Source: Streptoverticillium olivoreticuli subsp. olivoreticuli (GTDB lineage Bacteria > Actinomycetota > Actinomycetes > Streptomycetales > Streptomycetaceae). From it: a stretch of DNA of 64,000 bases. A program made the position numbers and the translations under genes. The stretch is from positions 6,494,001 to 6,558,000 of the forward strand of contig NZ_CP031455.1 in assembly GCF_003391135.1 (NCBI RefSeq), in the 5' to 3' direction. The notes beneath the pieces are model-generated. The model was not told the DNA's origin, made no database searches, and saw only the letters and a list, made by a program, of their open reading frames with translations. Below are positions 44,548-52,457 of this stretch, in pieces (position 1 is the stretch's first letter; each line of letters begins with the position of its first letter).

Positions 44548-45174
44548 ATGGTGCGACCGATGCAGGAAAGAGCTGTACAGACACGCAAGTTGATCCTCCG
44601 CGCGGCTGCCGAGGCCTTCGACGAGTCCGGCTACCACGGCGCTCAGATCACCGGCATCCTGGGGCGGGCCGGCCTCACCCAGGGAGCGATGTACTTCCAC
44701 TTCAAGTCGAAGGAGGACCTCGCCCGGACGGTCATGCTGGAGCAGGCCGCCGACCTGCGGCTGCCGGAGCGGCCGGCGGGGCTGAAGCAGCTGGTGGAGA
44801 TCACCCTCGCGCTCGCGGTGGAGATGCAGCGCAACGTGCTCTTCCGGGCCGGCGTCCGGCTGGCCGTCGACCTCGAAGGACCGGCCGTCCGGGACTCCAG
44901 CATCTACCGCTGGTGGACCGACCGGTTCAACGACGAGCTCGTCGAGGCCCACCGCAAGGGCGAGTTGCTGCCGCACGTCGACGGGTGCGAGCTCGCCGAG
45001 ATGCTGGTCGGCGCCTACACGGGCATCCAGCTCATGTCGCAGATCACCTCCGGCAGGAAGGACCTGCCACGCCGGATCACCTCGATCTGGCGGTACCTGC
45101 TGCCCGGGATCGCCACCCCCGAGGCCCTGGCCGGGATCACCCTCGCCGACGACGGCGCCCTGGAACGGCCGTGA
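44548..45174 (+). CDS. ArpA/ScbR-type gamma-butyrolactone receptor (TetR family)
   Basis: A 208-residue repressor. The helix-turn-helix ITGILGRAGLTQGAMYFHFKSKEDLA is the ScbR/ArpA type. The ligand domain keeps a Trp pair (IYRWWTDRF) at the place of the conserved ligand-binding Trp. ATG at 44548 is preceded by AGGAAG at long spacing; Met codons at 44560 and upstream are possible. It is divergent from the AfsA gene and coupled (GTGA) to the next gene. It probably represses afsA and, indirectly, the StrR-like gene until the signal accumulates. Confidence 0.87.
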   Translation: MVRPMQERAVQTRKLILRAAAEAFDESGYHGAQITGILGRAGLTQGAMYFHFKSKEDLARTVMLEQAADLRLPERPAGLKQLVEITLALAVEMQRNVLFRAGVRLAVDLEGPAVRDSSIYRWWTDRFNDELVEAHRKGELLPHVDGCELAEMLVGAYTGIQLMSQITSGRKDLPRRITSIWRYLLPGIATPEALAGITLADDGALERP

Positions 45175-46142
45175 GCGTCCGGCGCGTGGTGCTCACCGGG
45201 GCCACCGGGTTCATCGGCTCGAAGGTCGTGGACGCGCTGCGACGGCGGACGGCCGCCACGGACACCGTCCTGCGCGTCGTCGGGCGCAACGCCCCGCACC
45301 GGTCACCGGACGCGGGGACCACATGGGTCGCCGCGGACCTGACCGCCCCGGCGACCCTGACCGGGGTCTGCGACGGCGGGGACGTCCTCATCCACCTGGC
45401 CTCCCGTGTCAGCGGATCCCCCGAACTGTGCGCGGCGGTGAACGTGGACGGCACCGCCGCCCTCATGGCGGAGGCCGCGCGCGCGGGAGTCGGGCGCATC
45501 GTCTATCTGTCGACGGCGGCGGTGTACGGAAGGGGGCCGCACCGGGGCGTCGGCGTCGACGAGGTCGACCCCAGCCCCGCCTCACCGGCCAGCGCGACAC
45601 GCCTGCTCGCCGAGCGTCTCGTCCTGGCGGCCGGCGGCACCGTCCTGCGGCCGGGCCTCGTCCTGGGCGCGGGGGACCGCTGGGTGGTGCCGGCCCTGGG
45701 CGAACTGCTGGTCCGCGTCCCCGCCCGCTGGGACGGCGGCGCCGCACTGTCGTCCGTGGTGGACGTCCACGACCTGGCCGGTCTGATCGTGGCGGCGGCG
45801 CTCGCGCCGGACCCGCTGCCCGCCGCGGCCTTCCACGCCTCCCACCCCGTGCCCGTGCGCAACCGGGACCTGATGGACGAACTGGCCGCGCACCGGATCC
45901 TGCCGCCCGTACCCCCGCGGGACTGGGCCTGGCAGCAGTGCCTGGACCGCCTCCGGGCCACGGACGGGCAGCTGGGCGAACGGCAGTTCACACTCCTGGC
46001 GCGTGACCACTGGTATCGCAGCGAGGACGTCTGGCTCCGGACGGGACACCGGCCCGGGCCGGGCCCGCTGGCACGGCTGGCGGACTCCGCCGGCTGGTAC
46101 CGGGCCCACCTGGCGGCCGAGCCCGGCGGACCCCCGCGGTGA
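45171..46142 (+). CDS. Extended-SDR (NAD-dependent epimerase family) protein with altered catalytic pair
   Basis: A 323-residue protein: VVLTGATGFIGSKVVDAL binds the nucleotide and IVYLSTAAVYGRG follows the family. At the position of the YxxxK catalytic pair the sequence reads SPASATRLLAERL, so the usual Tyr and Lys seem to be Ser and Arg. Similar reductase-type genes accompany AfsA and receptor genes and are thought to act in signal synthesis. GTG at 45171 overlaps the receptor stop by 4 bp. With the catalytic pair lost, a binding role or an altered reaction is possible. Confidence 0.8.
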   Translation: MSVRRVVLTGATGFIGSKVVDALRRRTAATDTVLRVVGRNAPHRSPDAGTTWVAADLTAPATLTGVCDGGDVLIHLASRVSGSPELCAAVNVDGTAALMAEAARAGVGRIVYLSTAAVYGRGPHRGVGVDEVDPSPASPASATRLLAERLVLAAGGTVLRPGLVLGAGDRWVVPALGELLVRVPARWDGGAALSSVVDVHDLAGLIVAAALAPDPLPAAAFHASHPVPVRNRDLMDELAAHRILPPVPPRDWAWQQCLDRLRATDGQLGERQFTLLARDHWYRSEDVWLRTGHRPGPGPLARLADSAGWYRAHLAAEPGGPPR

Positions 46143-46224
46143 GCGGCATCCGGGCCGCCCCGCCCGGTCCCGGCGGAGCCGCCCCCGCGCTATCCTCCGA
46201 CAGCCGTTCGCGTACGGAGGTGCC

Positions 46225-47061
46225 ATGCCGCCGCTGCTCACCCGCCGCACCCGTCAACGACTCGCCGCCGACGCCGCGTTGCTCGCCGTCGCCCTCGCGT
46301 TCGCCGTACCACTCGTCTGGCTGATCCTGGCGTCCGTCGACGACGGGGCGGGGCTGCGGGTGCGGGCGCCCGAGAAGCCGACGCTGGGCAACTTCTCGGC
46401 GGTGATGAACGAGGAGATCACCTTCCGGCCGATGCTCAACAGCCTGCTCCTGTGCGGCGCGGCCACCGCGCTGACCATGGTCTGCGCGGCGCTCGCCGCC
46501 TATCCGCTGTCGCGCTTCCGGTCGCGCTTCAGCCGGCCGTACCTGCTGACCGTGCTGTTCACCACCTGCCTGCCGATCACCGCGGTCATGGTGCCGGTCT
46601 ACGGGCTGTTCGTACGGATCGACCTCATCGACACCGTCTACGGCACCGCCCTGTTCATGGCAACCGCCCAACTGCCCTTCGCCATCTGGCTGATGAAGAA
46701 CTTCATGGACGGTGTGCCGGCCGTCCTGGAGGAGGCCGCCTGGACGGACGGCGCGAGCAGGCTCCAGGCGCTGGTCAGGGTCATCCTGCCGCTGATGGGA
46801 CCCGGGGTGGCCGTCGTGGCGATCTACAGCTTCATCATGCTCTGGGGCAACTTCTTCGTGCCCTTCATGCTGCTGCTCTCGCCCGAACAACTCCCGGCGT
46901 CCGTCAGCATCTTCACGTTCTTCGGGAACTACGACCAGGTGGCGTACGGGCAGCTCGCCGCGTTCTCGATCCTCTACTCGACGCCGGTGATCCTGCTCTA
47001 CACGCTGATCTCCCGGCGCCTCGGCGGCGGCTTCGCGCTGGGCGGCGCCGTCAAGGGCTGA
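46225..47061 (+). CDS. Carbohydrate ABC transporter permease (MalG type), orphan
   Basis: A 278-residue protein with six membrane helices. The EAA loop reads EEAAWTDGASRLQALVRVILP, typical of MalG/UgpE permeases that contact the ATPase. ATG at 46225 follows GGAGGTG. The usual companions (MalF-type permease, solute-binding protein, ATPase) are absent on both sides, which is odd; it follows the SDR gene by 82 bp. It may be the remnant of a transporter or may pair with components elsewhere. Two hairpins end the transcript. Confidence 0.85.
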   Translation: MPPLLTRRTRQRLAADAALLAVALAFAVPLVWLILASVDDGAGLRVRAPEKPTLGNFSAVMNEEITFRPMLNSLLLCGAATALTMVCAALAAYPLSRFRSRFSRPYLLTVLFTTCLPITAVMVPVYGLFVRIDLIDTVYGTALFMATAQLPFAIWLMKNFMDGVPAVLEEAAWTDGASRLQALVRVILPLMGPGVAVVAIYSFIMLWGNFFVPFMLLLSPEQLPASVSIFTFFGNYDQVAYGQLAAFSILYSTPVILLYTLISRRLGGGFALGGAVKG

Positions 47062-47096
47062 TCCCTCAAGGGCCGGGGTGACAGGACGCAGAAGAA

Positions 47097-47176
47097 CCCC
47101 GCCGTCTGTCCGCTGACGGCGGGGCACCCCCTCCGGTGGGGATCCGGCCCTGGATGTCCCCCGTGGATCCAGGGCC
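47097..47176 (+). terminator. Two consecutive hairpins
   Basis: CCCCGCCGTC-N8-GACGGCGGGG (47097-47124), then GGCCCTGGAT-N11-ATCCAGGGCC (47146-47176). They end the permease transcript. Confidence 0.75.
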
Positions 47177-47334
47177 GCGCCCGCGCACGGCGCCGGGCCC
47201 TGTCCCGAAAGAGCTGTGGGGACGACCCCCGCCTTGACTGCGGACAAGCAGAACGGTACTAACGGGGCCACCTGTCGGCTACTCGTCAAACGCGGCTCCT
47301 GGCCGGAGAACGCGGGACTCCCGAGGAACGCCTG

Positions 47335-48333
47335 ATGACCGAACCCGGAGTGGGGCCAGAGGCCCCCGGCAACATGCGCACGCTCGTACTCAGCAACGAT
47401 CTCGACGAAACCCGCGAGATCATCAGCTCCGCCTACAGCCCCTACCAGCTCAGTGTGCTCGGCGACCCCGACGACTTCTCCGCGTGGTACGCCGAGGGCG
47501 GCTTCCCCGGTGTCACCGTCTCCGGCCTCCAGTACGGGGCCGAGACCCTGGTCGCGCCCCAGCCGCTCGACTCCTACCTCCTCGTCTGCAAGCTCGTCCG
47601 GGGCCGGGTGCGGGTGATCTCCCCCGGGCGGGAGGAGCAGGTCGTGGGGGCCGGCGAGACCTATGTGCTCGACCCCTACCGCCAGTTCCAGGTGCACTGG
47701 GCGCCCGGCGCGCGGATGACCACCGTCCGGCTCGCGCGGGAGACCGTGGAAGCGGCCGCGGCCGACGCGCTCGGCGTGGAGGGCCCGTTACGCGCCCGCT
47801 TCGGGCTCGGCGGCCCGATCTCCGCCGGGGCCGCCCGGAGCTGGGCCGGGATCTCCGCCGCCGTGCACCGCGAAGTGCTCGGCGAGGGCATCGCGCGCAC
47901 CAGCCCGCTGATCGCCGCCCATCTGACCCAGACCACCGCCGCCCTGCTGATGGAGACCTACCGGCTGATCACCGACGGAGTGGACGCCCAGCGGCCGGGC
48001 GTCGTCGCGCACGGCGCGGTACGCCGGGCCATGGCCCTCGCGGAGGAGCGCCCCGACCGGCCGCTCACCCTCGCCGACCTCGCACTGGCGGCCCGCGTCA
48101 GCCCACGTGCCCTGCAGGAGGCGTTCCGCCGGCACCTGGGGACGACACCGCTCGGCTACCTCCGCGAGGTGCGGCTGGGGCGGGCACACGCGGATCTCAT
48201 GGCGGGGCGTGGCAACCCGGACGTCACCGTGGCCCAGGTCGCCTGCCACTGGGGCTTCGCCAACCTGGGCCGCTTCGCGGGCCTGTACCGAGATCGGTAC
48301 GGGGTGCCGCCGTCGCGTACGTTGCGTGGGTGA
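47335..48333 (+). CDS. AraC-family regulator
   Basis: A 332-residue protein. The C-terminal double helix-turn-helix has LTLADLALAARVSPRALQEAFRRHLGTTPLGYLREVRL and VTVAQVACHWGFANLGRFAGLYRDRYG. The N-terminal domain is a cupin-like AraC sensor (LVCKLVRGRVRVIS). ATG at 47335 follows GAGGAA. The interval upstream has no other gene; a target cannot be named. Confidence 0.88.
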   Translation: MTEPGVGPEAPGNMRTLVLSNDLDETREIISSAYSPYQLSVLGDPDDFSAWYAEGGFPGVTVSGLQYGAETLVAPQPLDSYLLVCKLVRGRVRVISPGREEQVVGAGETYVLDPYRQFQVHWAPGARMTTVRLARETVEAAAADALGVEGPLRARFGLGGPISAGAARSWAGISAAVHREVLGEGIARTSPLIAAHLTQTTAALLMETYRLITDGVDAQRPGVVAHGAVRRAMALAEERPDRPLTLADLALAARVSPRALQEAFRRHLGTTPLGYLREVRLGRAHADLMAGRGNPDVTVAQVACHWGFANLGRFAGLYRDRYGVPPSRTLRG

Positions 48334-48360
48334 GCGCGCGCTGTCGCCTGCGGCGGGCTT

Positions 48361-48541
48361 GTTCCCCACCCCGCCCCTTCCCGAAACCGGGGAGACCCCG
48401 GACCCCCAGCGTCCTGCGGGCGCGTCCTCAATCGCCGGACGGGCTGAATTCAGCCCGTCCGGCGATTGAGGACAGCGCGCGAAGCGTGCTCCGGGGTCTG
48501 GGGCGAAGCCCCAGTTACGGGAAGGGGCGGGGTAGGGGAAC
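48361..48541 (+). repeat. Streptomyces-type GC-rich intergenic repeat, double copy C with a 50-bp palindrome
   Basis: Two repeat units head to head: CCCCACCCCGCCCCTTCCCG on the left and GGGAAGGGGCGGGGTAGGGG on the right. The centre is a perfect 50-bp palindrome at 48424-48473 (each arm 25 bases, beginning GTCCTCAATCGCCGGACGGG). Confidence 0.82.
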
Positions 48542-48826
48542 AAAGCCCGCCGGGCCGCACCCGAGCACGAATCCAGGGCGCAGCCCCGGCCGCGGCGGAG
48601 CCGAGTATGAGACCCGCCCCGTAGGGGCCCCCATGCGCCCTGAGGATGACGCCGTACATCTCCGGTACTACGGCCGACAGGCCGCCTCGCCCTTTTGACC
48701 GGTACCCGATTCCGGCCGTACGGCTGAGGCCCGGCAACCCCCCGCCACCCAGACTTGGAGGAGTTGATTCCGGCCATTGCGGCCACCCCGAGCACCCATG
48801 AGAACGCCCCCTCCGGAGGAGCCCCC
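48542..48826. other. Leader region of the MacB-like operon
   Basis: About 285 bp without a credible gene. It should hold the promoter of the ABC operon; TTTTGACCGGTACCCGATTC near 48693 is the only AT-richer spot. Confidence 0.4.
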
Positions 48827-49624
48827 GTGTCGTCGCACCGAACCGCCACCCCCACCCGCGTGGCAGCCCGCGCCACCGGCCTGAGCAAGGTCTACGGCCA
48901 CGGGGAGACGCAGGTGCGCGCCCTGGACGCGGTCTCCGTGGAGTTCCGCCGCGGCGAGTTCACCGCGATCATGGGCCCCTCCGGCTCCGGCAAGTCGACG
49001 CTGATGCACTGCATGGCGGGGCTCGACTCGGTCTCCTCCGGCTCCGCGCAGATCGGCGAGGCCGAGCTCGCGTCGCTCGACGACCGCCGGCTGACGAGGC
49101 TCCGCCGGGACAAGATCGGCTTCGTCTTCCAGGCGTTCAACCTCCTCCCGACGCTGACCGCGCTGGAGAACATCACCCTGCCCATGGACATCGCGGGCCG
49201 TAAGCCCGACGCCCAGTGGCTGAACATGGTCGTCGACACCGTCGGCCTCTCCGGGCGGCTCGCACACCGCCCGAGCCAGCTGTCCGGCGGCCAGCAGCAG
49301 CGCGTCGCCGTGGCCCGCGCGCTCGCCGCCCAGCCCGAGATCATCTTCGCGGACGAGCCGACCGGCAACCTCGACTCCCGCTCCGGTGCCGAACTCCTGG
49401 GCTTCCTGCACGAGTCCGTACGCGCGCTCCAGCAGACGATCGTCATGGTCACGCACGACCCGGTCGCCGCGTCCTACGCCGACCGCGTGATCTTCCTCGC
49501 CGACGGCCGCATCGTCGACGAGATGCGCGAGCCCACGGCGGACGCGGTGCTGGACCGGATGCGCCGTCTTCCCGGGGGAAACCCCCGGACCCCCGAATTC
49601 GAAGCCAAGGGCCGTACGAGCTGA
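48827..49624 (+). CDS. MacB/LolD-type ABC transporter ATPase
   Basis: A 265-residue ATPase: Walker A IMGPSGSGKST, Q-loop VFQAFNLLPTL, signature QLSGGQQQRVAVARAL, Walker B IIFADEPTGNLDS, and H-loop VTHDP. GTG at 48827 follows GGAGGA; the upstream extension lacks a ribosome site. It pairs with the large FtsX-type permease 56 bp downstream. Such pairs export peptides, lipoproteins or drugs or act in envelope stress. Confidence 0.92.
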   Translation: MSSHRTATPTRVAARATGLSKVYGHGETQVRALDAVSVEFRRGEFTAIMGPSGSGKSTLMHCMAGLDSVSSGSAQIGEAELASLDDRRLTRLRRDKIGFVFQAFNLLPTLTALENITLPMDIAGRKPDAQWLNMVVDTVGLSGRLAHRPSQLSGGQQQRVAVARALAAQPEIIFADEPTGNLDSRSGAELLGFLHESVRALQQTIVMVTHDPVAASYADRVIFLADGRIVDEMREPTADAVLDRMRRLPGGNPRTPEFEAKGRTS

Positions 49625-49680
49625 GATCCGGCTCCCAACGCTCCGTACGCCACCACTTCCGCTCCGGACCAGGACCGACC

Positions 49681-52212
49681 ATGTTCCGTACCGCCCTGCG
49701 CAACCTCCTCGCGCACAAAACCCGGCTGATGATGACCGCGCTCGCGGTCCTCCTCGGCACCGCCTTCGTCTCCGGCACGCTCGTCTTCAGCGACTCCGTC
49801 GGCAGCGCGTTCCGCAACAAGACGGCCAAGAGCCTCGACGACGTCGCCGTCTCCGTGACCCCCGGCCGCCCCAGCACCGACTCCAAGGACGGCGTCCTCG
49901 ACGCGCGGGTGGTCGACAAGGTCCGCGCGCTGCCCGGCGTCACCTCCGTACGCCCCTCGGTGGGCGGCGCCGCAACCGTCGCGGACAGGAACAACGACCC
50001 CGCGGGCAGCCAGTGGGGCAGCTCCGGCGCCAACTACGTGCCCGGCGAGGACGGCAAGGACAGCCGCTACCCGCTGAAGTCCGGCCGCGGCCCCGCCTCC
50101 GCCGACGAGATCGCCCTCGACACCCGCACCGCGGAGAAGACCGGCGCGAAGCTCGGCGACACCGTGCGGCTCGCGATCGACGGACCGGTCATGACCAAGA
50201 CCCTGGTCGGCACCGTCGGGACGGACGACCCGCGGGTCGGCGCGGGCGGCAGCCTCGCGCTCTTCGACACCGCCACCGCGCAGAAGCTCTTCGGCAAGCC
50301 CGGCGAGTTCGGCGAACTCGTCGTCTCCGCCGCGCCCGGCACCGACCAGAACGCGCTGACCCGCCAGGTCGAGGCCGCGCTGCCCGACGGCTTCGAGGCC
50401 CAGAGCGGCAAGCAGCTGGCCGCCGAGCAGGCCAAGGCCATCGACAAGGAGACCGGCTCGATCCGGAACACCCTCCTCGTCTTCGCCGGGATCTCGCTCT
50501 TCGTCGGCGTCTTCATCATCGCCAACACCTTCACCATGCTCATCGCCCAGCGCACCCGGGAGATCGCGCTGCTGCGCGCCGTGGGCGCCTCCCGCCGGCA
50601 GGTCGTACGGTCCGTGCTCGTCGAAGCGGGACTGCTCGGCCTGGTCGCCTCGGCCATCGGCTTCGTCCTCGGCCTCGGCATGGCCGTCGGCCTGCGGTCG
50701 GTGCTCGACGCCGGCGGCGCCGAACTCCCCGACGGGCCCCTCGTCGTCGAGCCCACCGCCGCCGCGTCCGCCCTCGCCGTCGGCGTCCTGGTGACCGTCG
50801 TCGCCGCCTGGCTGCCCTCCCGCAAGGCCGCCCGGATCGCCCCCGTCGAGGCCCTCGCCTCCGTCGACCAGGCACCCGCGCCCCGCGGCCTCGTCGTACG
50901 CAACTCCATCGGCGCCGTCCTCACCGGCCTCGGCGTCGCGATCATGCTGTACGTGACGACGTTGCGCGACAGCGGCGGGCTGACCGCCGCCATGGCGGGC
51001 TCCGCGCTCACCCTCGCGGGCGTCATCGTGCTCGCCCCGCTGCTCTCCCGCCCCTTCGTCACCCTCTTCGGCAAGGTGACCGGCCGGATGACCGGCGTCA
51101 GCGGCAGGCTCGCCAAGGAGAACGCGCTGCGCAACCCGCGCCGCACCGCCGCGACCGCCTCCGCGCTGATGATCGGCCTCACCCTGATCACGGGCCTCAC
51201 CGTGGCCGCGGTCTCCGCGAACCAGGGCGTGGACCGGATGGGGCAGCAGGACCTCACCGCCGACTACAAGGTCAGCTCCACCAGCTACCTCGGCCTCTCG
51301 CCCGACGTCGCCAAGAAGCTCGCCGGACAGCCCGGCGTCGCAGCCGCCGTCCCCGTCCGCATGATCGGCTTCCAGACGAACGGCGAGCCCACCGGCGTCC
51401 AGGCCACCGACCTCGCCGCCCTCGGCAAGGTCACCGACCTGCGCGTCACCAGCGGCTCCCTCACCGGCGTCCGGGGCGCCGACTCCGTCGCCGTCGCCGA
51501 GCCGTACGCCCGCAAGCACGGCCTGAAGATCGGCTCCACCGTGCCGATGGACTTCTACGACGGGCAGAAGGCGAAGCCGCGCGTCGCCGCCGTCTACGCC
51601 AAGAACGACGTCCTCGTCGACGTCCTCGGCACCCCCGCCCTCGTCGACCCCCACCTGGACCGCGTCCGCGACGACGCGGTCTACCTCAAGGCCGCCCCCG
51701 GCCAGGCGGGCAAGCTGCCCGCCGAGATCAAGAAGACCATGGGCGGCAACCCCATCATCAAGGTCGAGAGCCAGGACGACCTGCGCCGCGAGTCCGCGGG
51801 CAGCATCGACTCCGTCCTCTACCTGATGTACGGACTCCTCGGCATGGCCGTCGTCATCGCCGTCATCGGCGTCGTCAACACCCTCGCCATGTCCGTCTTC
51901 GAGCGCACCCGCGAGATCGGCATGCTCCGCGCGATCGGACTCGCCCGCACGGGCGTCAAGCAGATGGTCCGCCTGGAGTCCGTGATGATCGCGATGTTCG
52001 GCGCGGTGCTGGGCGTCGGGGTCGGCATCTTCCTGGCCTGGTCCGGCGGCCACCTGCTCCGCTCGTCCTTCCCCGAGTACGAAATGGTCGTCCCCTGGGC
52101 GCGGATCGGGATCTTCCTGCTGCTGGCACTGGCGGTGGGCGTCCTGGCGGCGGTGTGGCCGGCGCGGCGGGCTTCGCGTCTGGATGTTCTGACGTCGATC
52201 GGGACGCAGTAG
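49681..52212 (+). CDS. FtsX-type ABC transporter permease
   Basis: An 843-residue permease with two FtsX domains. It has an N-terminal helix (RLMMTALAVLLGTAFVSGTLVF), a MacB-like extracytoplasmic domain (about residues 45-250), three helices with FIIANTFTMLIAQRTREIALLRAVGA, a second N-terminal helix and extracytoplasmic domain, and a last FtsX unit with NTLAMSVFERTREIGMLRAIG. Both domains carry the RTREI-x-x-LRA-(V/I)-G coupling loop that contacts the ATPase. It ends 30 bp before a hairpin with T tract. Confidence 0.92.
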   Translation: MFRTALRNLLAHKTRLMMTALAVLLGTAFVSGTLVFSDSVGSAFRNKTAKSLDDVAVSVTPGRPSTDSKDGVLDARVVDKVRALPGVTSVRPSVGGAATVADRNNDPAGSQWGSSGANYVPGEDGKDSRYPLKSGRGPASADEIALDTRTAEKTGAKLGDTVRLAIDGPVMTKTLVGTVGTDDPRVGAGGSLALFDTATAQKLFGKPGEFGELVVSAAPGTDQNALTRQVEAALPDGFEAQSGKQLAAEQAKAIDKETGSIRNTLLVFAGISLFVGVFIIANTFTMLIAQRTREIALLRAVGASRRQVVRSVLVEAGLLGLVASAIGFVLGLGMAVGLRSVLDAGGAELPDGPLVVEPTAAASALAVGVLVTVVAAWLPSRKAARIAPVEALASVDQAPAPRGLVVRNSIGAVLTGLGVAIMLYVTTLRDSGGLTAAMAGSALTLAGVIVLAPLLSRPFVTLFGKVTGRMTGVSGRLAKENALRNPRRTAATASALMIGLTLITGLTVAAVSANQGVDRMGQQDLTADYKVSSTSYLGLSPDVAKKLAGQPGVAAAVPVRMIGFQTNGEPTGVQATDLAALGKVTDLRVTSGSLTGVRGADSVAVAEPYARKHGLKIGSTVPMDFYDGQKAKPRVAAVYAKNDVLVDVLGTPALVDPHLDRVRDDAVYLKAAPGQAGKLPAEIKKTMGGNPIIKVESQDDLRRESAGSIDSVLYLMYGLLGMAVVIAVIGVVNTLAMSVFERTREIGMLRAIGLARTGVKQMVRLESVMIAMFGAVLGVGVGIFLAWSGGHLLRSSFPEYEMVVPWARIGIFLLLALAVGVLAAVWPARRASRLDVLTSIGTQ

Positions 52213-52244
52213 TTCGTGGCTTCCGGCTTCTGGCTTCCGGCTTC

Positions 52245-52305
52245 CGCCGGACGGGCTCGAGCTCGCGCTTTCGGGCGCGGGTCTCTGGCCCGTCCGGCGT
52301 TTTCC
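52245..52305 (+). terminator. Hairpin with T tract after the permease
   Basis: CGCCGGACGGGC...GCCCGTCCGGCG followed by TTTTCC. The stem is the same core as in the GC-rich intergenic repeats. Confidence 0.75.
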
Positions 52306-52457
52306 GGGCCTCTGTTACCTTGGTCGGGTAGTGACGCGCGAAATTACGTTGCCCGGTATTGGTTAGTCCGGGCGGGGCCCGCGCTCTCATGCACACCAGA
52401 TCCTGGTAGTGCCCGGTGCGTCTCTTTCTCTCACGAGCCTTTGAGAAAGGGACTGTT

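Noticed and set aside
30606..46142. Classical aminoglycoside cluster because of the StrR-like regulator
   Set aside because: No scyllo-inosose or deoxy-inosose synthase, aminotransferase or glycosyltransferase is present.
49474..52053. 859-residue open frame antisense to the FtsX-type permease
   Set aside because: Shadow frame with Asp/Gly/Val/His-rich low-complexity sequence.
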